Positions 1 through 5,098 of a DNA stretch of 5,098 nt are shown piece by piece. The position numbers and the translations under genes are program-made. A model generated the notes under the pieces. That model did not search any database. It was not told where the DNA came from and saw nothing but the letters and a program-made list of their open reading frames with translations. The number at the start of each line of letters is the position of its first letter. The first letter of the stretch is position 1. The stretch comes from Caldithrix sp. (GTDB lineage Bacteria; Zhuqueibacterota; Zhuqueibacteria; Oceanimicrobiales; Oceanimicrobiaceae): assembly GCA_004357015.1 (NCBI GenBank), contig SMXE01000227.1, positions 1-5,098 of the forward strand, written 5' to 3'.

Positions 1-1026
1 AAAGGATTGGTCAACTATCTGAGTTGGTGTGCACAAGCCTATGCTGTTGCAAATGGACACGGCTCTCTGGTTCACTCTCCAATTGGATTTGACTTGACTG
101 TAACCAGCTTGTTTGCACCGTTGATAGTTGGCAAGAGCGTAGTACTTCTTTCAGAAAGTCAGGGACCTGAGGCGCTCAGCACTGTACTCCGCAACGGCGG
201 TAACTTAAGTATTGTGAAAATCACCCCAGCACATCTGGAGATATTGAGCCAGTTATTGCCAGCCGAGGCGGTTGCCGGAAGCACCAAAACGCTTATCATC
301 GGGGGTGAGGCATTATGGGGTGAAAATCTTTCTTTCTGGCTTAACCACGCACCTGATACACGGCTTATCAATGAATACGGACCTACAGAAGCCGCCGTGG
401 GGTGCTGCGTCTATGAAGTTCCGGCTAAAGCGTCCTTATCCGGTGCAGTTCCGATTGGCCGCCCTATCCAGAACACACAACTCTACCTGCTGGATCCTTA
501 TCTCAAGCCTGTTCCTACCGGGGTTGCAGGCGAATTGTACATCGGTGGAGATGGGGTTGCACGCGGATACCTCAACCGGCCTGATTTGACTGCGGAGCGA
601 TTTATTCCAAATCCCTTCAGCGAGGAGGGAGGAGCACGGCTGTACAAAACCGGCGATCTCACCCGCTTCCTGCCCGAAGGCGTGATCGAATTTCTCGGCC
701 GGATCGACCAGCAAGTAAAGATTCGTGGTTTCCGTGTTGAACTGGGGGAAATTGAGATAGTGCTTTCTCAGCACCCTGCCGTGCGTGAGGCAATCGTCTT
801 ATCTCGTGAAGTAGGAGATCACAAAATTCTAAGATCCAATCGCCTGGTAGCCTATGTCGTGCCTGAACAAGAAGAAGCTGGGGTTTCCCCGCCAACAGTC
901 GTCGACCTTCGAAATTTTATTGAGCAGAAGCTGCCTGAGTACATGGTGCCTTCTGCGTTTGTCATGCTTTCCGCACTGCCCTTGACACCCAACGGCAAGG
1001 TTGACTTGCAATCACTACCCGAACCT
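1..1026 (+). other. Adenylation domain A1 (partial), predicted Asn
   Basis: This is an ATP-dependent amino acid activating domain, cut at the window edge just after the A3 (phosphate loop) motif. Visible core motifs are A4 FDLTVTSLF (residues 30-38), A5 NEYGPTE (124-130), A6 GELYIGGDGVARGYL (177-191), A7 YKTGDL (215-220), A8 GRIDQQVKIRGFR (233-245) and A10 NGKVD (331-335). Aligned by eye to GrsA, the ten specificity positions are D31, L32, T35, K73, I99, G101, E125, V133, G134 and K333. DLTKIGEVGK differs by one conservative change (I for L) from the asparagine signature DLTKLGEVGK as I recall it. Aspartate pockets usually have H rather than E at the seventh position. Asn is likely but rests on a manual alignment. 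Confidence 0.9.
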
Positions 1027-4000
1027 GATGCGGCCCGCCCTGATCTCGGGATATTCATCGCTCCAGGAACTCCGGAAGAGGAAATTCTGGGCGGCATTTG
1101 GTCCAAAGTACTTGGGGTTGAAAGGGTCGGAGTCGATGATAACTACTTTGCACTGGGTGGCGATTCCATTCGAGCGATTCAAGTGGTCGCGCAAGCTCAG
1201 GAAAGAGGTTTGAGTTTTACCGTGGACCATCTTTTTAAATATCCCACGATTCTTGAGTTGGCTCGTTCACTCAAAACTGCCGGGTTCGCTGCTGCAGCGG
1301 TGCCAAAGAGTCAACCATTCAGTCTGATCTCTCCGGAGGATCGGATGAATCTGCCTGATGACGTGGAAGATGCCTATCCGATGACAATGCTTCAGGCAGG
1401 TATGATTTTTCACAGAGAGTACAGCCCTGAATCGGCCGTCTATCACGATATTTTCAGCATTCACTTGAAGGCGCCTTTTGATCTTGAAGTTTTGCAAACG
1501 GTGCTAAAACAGCTTTTGGGACGTCACCCTGCCCTGCGCACAGCCTTTGACTTATCCAACTATAGCGAACCCTTACAATTGGTTTATCAGACATGTGACA
1601 TGCCATTTCAAATCGAGGACATGCGCGATCAGTCTCTCGAGCAACAAGAGGATGCAATACGCAACTGGATAGAGGCTGAAAAAACGCGCGGGTTTGACAG
1701 CACTCGATGCCCTCTTATTCGCTTCCAGGTTCACCGTCGCACCGAAGAGACATTTCAGTTCACCTGGAGCTTCCATCACGGGATTATCGACGGGTGGAGC
1801 GATGCCACCATGATCGCAGAGCTATTTCATCACTATTTCTCCATTTTGAACGGAGAGCCCATTCACATTGATGCGTCGAATTCGTGCTTCCGCGATTACG
1901 TGGCATTAGAACGACAGGCCTTAGCCTCGGAAGAGTGCAAACGCTACTGGGAGCAAAAGTTGAGCGACAGCACCCTTATGAGGCTGCCCTGCCTGATGTC
2001 TTCCGAGCAAGATGATCAATCTTTTCCCCCTCCCCGCCAGATTGTCAAATTGGAAGTTCCGATCTCGGATCAGATTTCTGATGGACTCAAAAGCCTTGCT
2101 CTGTCTACGGCGGTTCCTGTAAAAAGTGTACTGCTGGCTGCACACATGAGAGTAATGAGTCTGCTGAGCGGTCAGTCAGATGTTATTACGTGTGTGGTGT
2201 CCAATGGTCGACTTGAAAATCTTGACGGGGAGCGCGTTCTGGGGCTCTTCCTGAACAGCCTGCCATTTCGCCTAAAATTGCAAGGTGGAGCCTGGACGGA
2301 CTTAATTTCGCACACCTTTCAAGCCGAACAAGAACTGCTGCCTTATCGACGATACCCAATGGCGGAACTTAAAAAGAGCCAGGGGGGACAACCCCTGTCA
2401 GAAACGCTCTTTTATTTCACCCATTATCATATCTACCAGGGGTTGCAAAAATGGAACGCTGAACTTTTAGGTACTATCTACCACGAGGAGTCAAGTTTCC
2501 CGCTCGTAGCAAACTTCAGGATAGACCCGTTTACATCCCATCTCCATCTCGATTTGGATTATGATTGCACACAATTCTCTAATAACCAAATGGAAGAATT
2601 TGCCGGTTACTACACCAAGGTTTTCACAGCAATGGTCAATCAACCGTTTGAGCGTTATGAGACCCGGTGCCTCCTTTCAACTCCTGAACAGCATCAACTA
2701 TTGGTAGAATGGAACTCAACGCGGAACGATTTTCCTTTGAAGAAGTGTATCCATCACTTAATTGAAGCTCAGGTGGAACGGACGCCGGACGAAATTGCGG
2801 TAATTTTTGAAGACCAGCACCTGACCTATCGGCAATTGAATAACCGAGCCAATCAAATCGCCCGTCACCTTCAGAAACTTGGCGTGGGTCCTGAAGTGAG
2901 GGTGGGAATTTGTGTTGAACGTGACATTAAGATGCTTATGGGGCTGTTGGGGATTCTCAAAGCGGGTGGAGTATATGTGCCATTGGATCCGGCGTATCCG
3001 GCCGAGCGTATCGCCTTTATGATTGAAGATTCCGATATGTCTGTGATGCTTACCCAGCAACGGTTTGTCTTTCAATTGACAATTGATAATCAACAATTGC
3101 CGACTGTCTGTTTGGATACGGACTGGCAAGCGATTACCCAGGAGCGCGAGGAGTCGCCTGCTACCGAAGTCAAACCGGACAACCTAGCTTATGTTATCTA
3201 CACATCTGGCTCAACAGGCAGCCCCAAAGGAGTTGCCATCGCACATAACAATACAGTCGCTTTATTGTATTGGGCTGAACAGGTCTTTTCCGAAGCGCAT
3301 CGAGCGAGAGTCCTGGCCTCGACCTCCCTCTCTTTCGACCTCTCAGTTTTCGAGCTGTTTGTTCCCCTGAGCTGGGGTGGAGCGGTCATATTGGCCAAGA
3401 ACGTTTTGCAGCTCCCCACTTTGCCGCAAGCTGAAGACATAACCTTAATTAATACCGTTCCATCACTGATGGCTGAACTACTAAAACACAGCAACCTGCC
3501 AGCGTCAGTGCTAACCGTGAACCTGGCCGGTGAGCCTCTGCAGACGCGACTCGTCGAGCAGATATATCAGCAAGAAACGGTCGAGCAGGTCTTTGATCTC
3601 TACGGCCCTTCTGAAACCACCACCTACTCCACGTTTTCCCTGAGGAGAAGCAATGGCCATGCCACGATTGGCCGCCCTGTTAGTAACACACAAGTCTTTC
3701 TGTTAGATGCCTTTATGCAGCAGGTTCCCGTTGGCGTGCAGGGTGAACTGTATATCGGCGGCTCTGGCCTCGCCCGGGGCTATCTCAATCGACCCGAGCT
3801 AACCGCAGAAAAATTTATTCCGAACCCCTTCAGCGACAACCCGGGAGCACGGCTCTATAAAACTGGCGATCTCGCTCGATATTTATCGGATGGCCAAATT
3901 GAGTACATTGGCCGGATAGATCATCAAGCGAAGATTCGGGGTTTCCGCATCGAGCTAGGCGAAATTGAAGTGATTTTGTCTCAACATCATGCAGTCGAGG

Positions 4001-4635
4001 AGGCTGTTGTCCTGGTACGGGAAGACCTCGAAAGTGATAAACGCTTAGTAGCTTATTTAGTCTCGAACTCAGAGCTGAACCCTGGAAGGCGGGTTGGACA
4101 AAGCGAAATCTCACGCAGAGAAGCAAAGCTGCACCAGGTTTTACGCCAGTACCTTCAGGAAAAATTACCCAACTATATGGTGCCGCAAGCTTTTGTTTTC
4201 CTCAAGGAGCTTCCCCGTTTGCACAACGGGAAAGTTAACCGACAAGCACTTCCTGCTCCAGAGGGGATTCCTCTGCAGCTGAACTATGAGCCACCTCAGA
4301 ACGAAGTTGAACGAGCCATCGCCCAGATTTGGCAAGAAGTGCTTCATGTAGATAAGGTGGGCATCGATAATAATTTCTTTGACCTTGGCGGACATTCATT
4401 TTCTCTGATTCAGGTTCAAAGCAAGCTTCGCCAAATATTCAAGCAAGATTTATCTATTATGGAGTTGTTTAAATTTCCCACTGTTAATCTTTTGGCCAAA
4501 TATTTCAATCAAGGAAAAAGCGAACCGACTAATTTCCAGAAAATCCATGACTTGGCAAAGAAGCAAAAAGAAGCGATGAGTCGGCAAAAACAACTTATGA
4601 GGGAATTTAAAAAGAACGATATCCACTTGGATTGA
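1..4635 (+). CDS. Non-ribosomal peptide synthetase, 3' part (A-T-C-A-T)
   Basis: This is a multimodular peptide synthetase. It activates amino acids as adenylates, loads them on phosphopantetheine arms and joins them, presumably in the cytoplasm. The frame is open from base 1, so the true start lies upstream; the TTG at position 7 is an internal Leu codon. Counting the first codon as residue 1, the 1544 visible residues are: A1 without its N-terminal third (1-342), carrier T1 (357-424, Ser389), condensation domain C (455-897, HHGIIDG at 592-598), A2 (916-1419), carrier T2 (1435-1502, Ser1466) and a basic tail (1503-1544). All catalytic motifs in view look intact. Pocket residues suggest Asn then Ala. 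There is no epimerase, methyltransferase or release domain. No gene follows on this strand within the remaining 460 bases. The family assignment is certain; the product is unknown, so no gene symbol is given. Confidence 0.98.
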   Translation, partial: KGLVNYLSWCAQAYAVANGHGSLVHSPIGFDLTVTSLFAPLIVGKSVVLLSESQGPEALSTVLRNGGNLSIVKITPAHLEILSQLLPAEAVAGSTKTLIIGGEALWGENLSFWLNHAPDTRLINEYGPTEAAVGCCVYEVPAKASLSGAVPIGRPIQNTQLYLLDPYLKPVPTGVAGELYIGGDGVARGYLNRPDLTAERFIPNPFSEEGGARLYKTGDLTRFLPEGVIEFLGRIDQQVKIRGFRVELGEIEIVLSQHPAVREAIVLSREVGDHKILRSNRLVAYVVPEQEEAGVSPPTVVDLRNFIEQKLPEYMVPSAFVMLSALPLTPNGKVDLQSLPEPDAARPDLGIFIAPGTPEEEILGGIWSKVLGVERVGVDDNYFALGGDSIRAIQVVAQAQERGLSFTVDHLFKYPTILELARSLKTAGFAAAAVPKSQPFSLISPEDRMNLPDDVEDAYPMTMLQAGMIFHREYSPESAVYHDIFSIHLKAPFDLEVLQTVLKQLLGRHPALRTAFDLSNYSEPLQLVYQTCDMPFQIEDMRDQSLEQQEDAIRNWIEAEKTRGFDSTRCPLIRFQVHRRTEETFQFTWSFHHGIIDGWSDATMIAELFHHYFSILNGEPIHIDASNSCFRDYVALERQALASEECKRYWEQKLSDSTLMRLPCLMSSEQDDQSFPPPRQIVKLEVPISDQISDGLKSLALSTAVPVKSVLLAAHMRVMSLLSGQSDVITCVVSNGRLENLDGERVLGLFLNSLPFRLKLQGGAWTDLISHTFQAEQELLPYRRYPMAELKKSQGGQPLSETLFYFTHYHIYQGLQKWNAELLGTIYHEESSFPLVANFRIDPFTSHLHLDLDYDCTQFSNNQMEEFAGYYTKVFTAMVNQPFERYETRCLLSTPEQHQLLVEWNSTRNDFPLKKCIHHLIEAQVERTPDEIAVIFEDQHLTYRQLNNRANQIARHLQKLGVGPEVRVGICVERDIKMLMGLLGILKAGGVYVPLDPAYPAERIAFMIEDSDMSVMLTQQRFVFQLTIDNQQLPTVCLDTDWQAITQEREESPATEVKPDNLAYVIYTSGSTGSPKGVAIAHNNTVALLYWAEQVFSEAHRARVLASTSLSFDLSVFELFVPLSWGGAVILAKNVLQLPTLPQAEDITLINTVPSLMAELLKHSNLPASVLTVNLAGEPLQTRLVEQIYQQETVEQVFDLYGPSETTTYSTFSLRRSNGHATIGRPVSNTQVFLLDAFMQQVPVGVQGELYIGGSGLARGYLNRPELTAEKFIPNPFSDNPGARLYKTGDLARYLSDGQIEYIGRIDHQAKIRGFRIELGEIEVILSQHHAVEEAVVLVREDLESDKRLVAYLVSNSELNPGRRVGQSEISRREAKLHQVLRQYLQEKLPNYMVPQAFVFLKELPRLHNGKVNRQALPAPEGIPLQLNYEPPQNEVERAIAQIWQEVLHVDKVGIDNNFFDLGGHSFSLIQVQSKLRQIFKQDLSIMELFKFPTVNLLAKYFNQGKSEPTNFQKIHDLAKKQKEAMSRQKQLMREFKKNDIHLD
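1069..1272 (+). other. Peptidyl carrier domain T1 (GGDSI type)
   Basis: This is a four-helix carrier domain that holds the Asn loaded by A1. The attachment motif is FALGGDSIRAIQV, with the phosphopantetheine serine at residue 389 (TCC, bases 1165-1167). The helices before and after it (IWSKVLGVERVGVDDNYF and VDHLFKYPTILELA) match the family. An Asp just before the serine is the form usually found in carriers that feed an epimerization domain; carriers feeding ordinary condensation domains mostly have LGGHS. No epimerase follows here. Confidence 0.95.
1363..2691 (+). other. Condensation domain, atypical subtype
   Basis: This domain forms the peptide bond between the chain on T1 and the aminoacyl group on T2. 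The active-site motif HHxxxDG is present as HHGIIDG (residues 592-598, second His at 593). Other motifs are the C2-like RHPALRTAF (508-516), the C4-like FRDYVALERQ (630-639) and the C5-like VLGLFLNSLPFRL (746-758). The first motif is not the usual SxAQxR but YPMTMLQAGMIFH (459-471). Near the C-terminal half it reads LFYFTHYHIYQ (803-813), with an HRR-like YRRYPMAEL segment (782-790) before it. No extra N-terminal HHxxxxxGD motif, as in dual epimerase/condensation domains, is seen in the T1-C linker. I cannot assign LCL, DCL or dual subtype by eye. Confidence 0.93.
2746..4257 (+). other. Adenylation domain A2, predicted Ala
   Basis: This is a complete adenylation domain. Core motifs in order are A1 LTYRQLN (residues 941-947), A2 LKAGGVYVPLDP (986-997), A3 YTSGSTGSPKG (1067-1077), A4 FDLSVFELF (1112-1120), A5 LYGPSETT (1200-1207), A6 GELYIGGSGLARGYL (1248-1262), A7 YKTGDL (1286-1291), A8 GRIDHQAKIRGFR (1304-1316), A9 LPNYMVP (1389-1395) and A10 NGKVNRQAL (1409-1417). 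Pocket residues by manual GrsA alignment are D1113, L1114, F1117, N1151, N1174, A1176, L1200, T1208, Y1209 and K1411. DLFNNALTYK is, as I recall, a published alanine signature. No methyltransferase is inserted between A8 and A9; only a loop of about 20 residues with NPGRRVGQSE is there. A heptad DNA repeat lies between A2 and A3. Confidence 0.95.
3073..3100 (+). repeat. CAATTGA heptad microrepeat inside A2
   Basis: There are four consecutive 7-base units: CAATTGA, CAATTGA, TAATCAA and CAATTGC, at 3073, 3080, 3087 and 3094. The first, second and fourth contain the palindrome CAATTG. In the reading frame they encode part of FQLTIDNQQLP (residues 1024-1034), in a surface loop between motifs A2 and A3. 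Because 7 is not a multiple of 3, four units (28 bases) alone would shift the frame, so neighbouring bases must compensate. Such heptad repeats are frequent in some cyanobacterial and Bacteroidetes genomes. Confidence 0.6.
4303..4506 (+). other. Peptidyl carrier domain T2 (GGHS type)
   Basis: This carrier holds the last residue (predicted Ala) and then the condensed chain. The attachment motif is NNFFDLGGHSFSLIQV, with the phosphopantetheine serine at residue 1466 (TCA, bases 4396-4398). The GGHS form is the one usual for carriers that hand over to an ordinary condensation or ketosynthase domain, or to a thioesterase. The last helix (IMELFKFPTVNLLAKYF) is complete, so the domain is not truncated. 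Confidence 0.95.
4507..4632 (+). other. Basic C-terminal tail, possible docking element
   Basis: Forty-two residues follow T2 and precede the TGA stop. The stretch HDLAKKQKEAMSRQKQLM is rich in Lys, Arg and Gln, with no Pro or Gly, and is probably helical. It is too short for a thioesterase, reductase or condensation domain. Similar K/R/Q-rich tails end many NRPS and PKS proteins that pass their chain to a separate protein. The docking role is inferred from position and composition only. Confidence 0.5.
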
Positions 4636-4935
4636 ACATAATTCTGTAAAAGTATATTTGCTCTTAACTAAAGATTACGTCGATACTATGATAACTCCTG
4701 TCTTATGAACTTACAATATAAGTAGCTACCCATTTCTTTTTAAAAGCTGACGCAAACGTATTAACTCTAAATACACGGTAAAATCTTCAGCCCCCCTGTC
4801 ACATTCCCAAGGCTAATAACCCTCTTGATACGAAGATATTATGAAGGTATCATTTCCCACTTTTCAGAATGCCAAAACACATACTTTTCCCTTTTATAAA
4901 CAAAAAAGTCCGCGGAATATCGAGCCATTTTACTG
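4636..4935. other. AT-rich intergenic stretch without a convincing gene
   Basis: These 300 bases lie between the NRPS stop and the tRNA fragment. They are visibly more AT-rich than the coding region. I see no strong GC-rich hairpin followed by a T run after the stop, so the NRPS terminator is not evident. The only longer frame on the plus strand (from ATG at 4869) has no Shine-Dalgarno sequence and runs through the tRNA fragment. An 8-base palindrome TCCGCGGA lies at 4909-4916. A candidate promoter is listed separately. Confidence 0.6.
4825..4853 (+). promoter_or_regulatory. Candidate sigma70-type promoter overlapping a dyad
   Basis: A -35-like TTGATA (4825-4830) and a -10-like TATCAT (4848-4853) are 17 bases apart, each with one mismatch to consensus. 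The 6-base inverted repeat TGATAC (4826-4831) / GTATCA (4847-4852) overlaps both boxes, as an operator would. It points right, where no credible plus-strand gene is seen, so it may be a chance match in AT-rich DNA. Confidence 0.22.
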
Positions 4936-4987
4936 TAGCAGGGAGGGATTCGAACCCCCGACCTTTGGGTTATGAGACCAACGCTCT
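4936..4987 (-). tRNA. tRNA-Met(CAU)-like 3' fragment, probable attachment site
   Basis: Read on the minus strand, this holds the 3' side of the D-stem (GAGC), an anticodon loop CTCATAA with anticodon CAU (4972-4974), variable loop AGGTC, a T-arm with stem GGGGG/CCCTC and loop TTCGAAT (4948-4954), and the 3' acceptor strand CCTGCTA. The D-loop, 5' D-stem and 5' acceptor strand are absent: bases beyond 4987 do not resemble a tRNA and cannot pair with the acceptor. The closing anticodon-stem pair is a T/C mismatch. The base after the acceptor is C, not the A expected for Met tRNA, and no CCA is encoded. It is probably not a working tRNA. Such 3' fragments are typical of att sites left when an element integrates into a tRNA gene. 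Elongator, initiator or Ile2 origin cannot be settled here; the GAGC and TTCGAAT features favour elongator. Confidence 0.75.
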
Positions 4988-5024
4988 GTTTACAAATAGT
5001 AAAGATCGTTGTATATAAAACAGA
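4985..5024. repeat. Inverted repeats at the tRNA break
   Basis: A 7-base inverted repeat TCTGTTT (4985-4991) / AAACAGA (5018-5024) starts in the last bases of the tRNA fragment. A second one, TTTAC (4989-4993) / GTAAA (4999-5003), shares its first three bases with it. They could be recombinase binding sites beside an att core, but both are short and AT-rich, so chance is possible. Confidence 0.3.
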
Positions 5025-5071
5025 AATCTTAGATATTGAAAAGGGATTGGCAAAAAAATAATTCTGTCATT

Positions 5072-5098
5072 TTAGGGCCACAATGGGGCCACTGATTG
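5072..5098 (-). CDS. Possible C-terminal end of an integrase, cut by window edge
   Basis: On the minus strand, the last 24 bases read QSVAPLWP and then TAA (5074-5072). Tyrosine recombinases of integrative elements often end in loosely conserved tails with VAP or LAP repeats. A recombinase gene beside a tRNA-derived att site would fit. Only eight residues are visible, so this is a suggestion from a motif and its position, not an identification. The same bases contain a direct repeat GTGGCCC-CATT-GTGGCCC, which could be a non-coding repeat instead. Confidence 0.2.
   Translation of the reverse strand, partial: QSVAPLWP

Noticed and set aside
7..9. TTG at position 7 as the start codon of the NRPS gene.
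   Set aside because: The frame is open to base 1, and the first residues KGLVNYLSW continue the segment that normally follows motif A3. The real start is far upstream.
2758..3129. A 123-codon minus-strand frame inside the NRPS gene.
   Set aside because: It lies wholly opposite the conserved A2 domain coding sequence and shows no recognisable motif. It is a shadow frame.
577..3893. Similar DNA in A1 (around 577-660) and A2 (around 3778-3873) as a recent internal duplication or recombination tract.
   Set aside because: The similarity follows the conserved A6-A7 motifs, with many silent differences. It is ordinary paralogy between adenylation domains.
4081..4140. An extra loop between A8 and A9 of A2 as an inserted N-methyltransferase.
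   Set aside because: Only about 20 extra residues are present, far short of a methyltransferase domain of roughly 400 residues.
4826..4852. The TGATAC/GTATCA inverted repeat as a rho-independent terminator for the NRPS.
   Set aside because: The stem is only 6 pairs and AT-rich, the loop is 15 bases, no T run follows, and it lies about 190 bases after the stop.
4869..5018. A 49-codon plus-strand frame from ATG to TAA downstream of the candidate promoter.
   Set aside because: There is no Shine-Dalgarno sequence. Its second half (AGRDSNPRPLGYE) is just the antisense translation of the tRNA T-arm and anticodon arm, a well-known spurious peptide.
4638..5067. A repeated 10-base word ATAATTCTGT at 4638-4647 and 5058-5067, considered as direct repeats flanking the tRNA fragment.
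   Set aside because: It is short and AT-rich, with unrelated flanks, so chance is a sufficient explanation.

Overview
This window is the 3' end of a large non-ribosomal peptide synthetase (NRPS) gene, followed by about 300 bases of AT-rich DNA, a truncated tRNA-Met-like sequence, and the possible edge of a mobile element. The organism is a bacterium of moderate GC content. The adenylation domains are of a style common in cyanobacteria, and also seen in Chloroflexi, myxobacteria and uncultured lineages. A CAATTGA heptad microrepeat inside the gene is likewise cyanobacteria-like. I saw no GCGATCGC (HIP1) site, so the phylum stays open.

Bases 1-4635 (+): one open frame, cut by the left window edge just after the A3 motif of an adenylation domain. 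Domain order is A1(partial)-T1-C-A2-T2-tail, then a TGA stop. By comparison with GrsA, the A1 pocket reads D-L-T-K-I-G-E-V-G-K (asparagine type) and the A2 pocket reads D-L-F-N-N-A-L-T-Y-K (alanine type). The visible part of the enzyme should therefore load Asn on T1, condense the upstream chain plus Asn with Ala on T2, and pass the chain to another protein, because no thioesterase, reductase or terminal condensation domain follows. A short basic tail after T2 may be a docking element.

Bases 4636-4935: AT-rich, with no convincing gene or strong terminator. It holds one plausible sigma70-type promoter whose -35 and -10 boxes overlap an inverted repeat.

Bases 4936-4987 (-): the 3' two thirds of a tRNA with a CAU anticodon. 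The D-loop and 5' acceptor strand are missing. This is the usual footprint of site-specific integration into a tRNA gene. The DNA to the right (4988-5098) has small inverted repeats beside the break. At the window end a minus-strand reading frame ends in VAPLWP, which resembles tails of some tyrosine integrases (weak evidence). Taken together, the NRPS gene seems to end about 300 bases from an integration boundary. That may explain why no partner or release gene follows it here.
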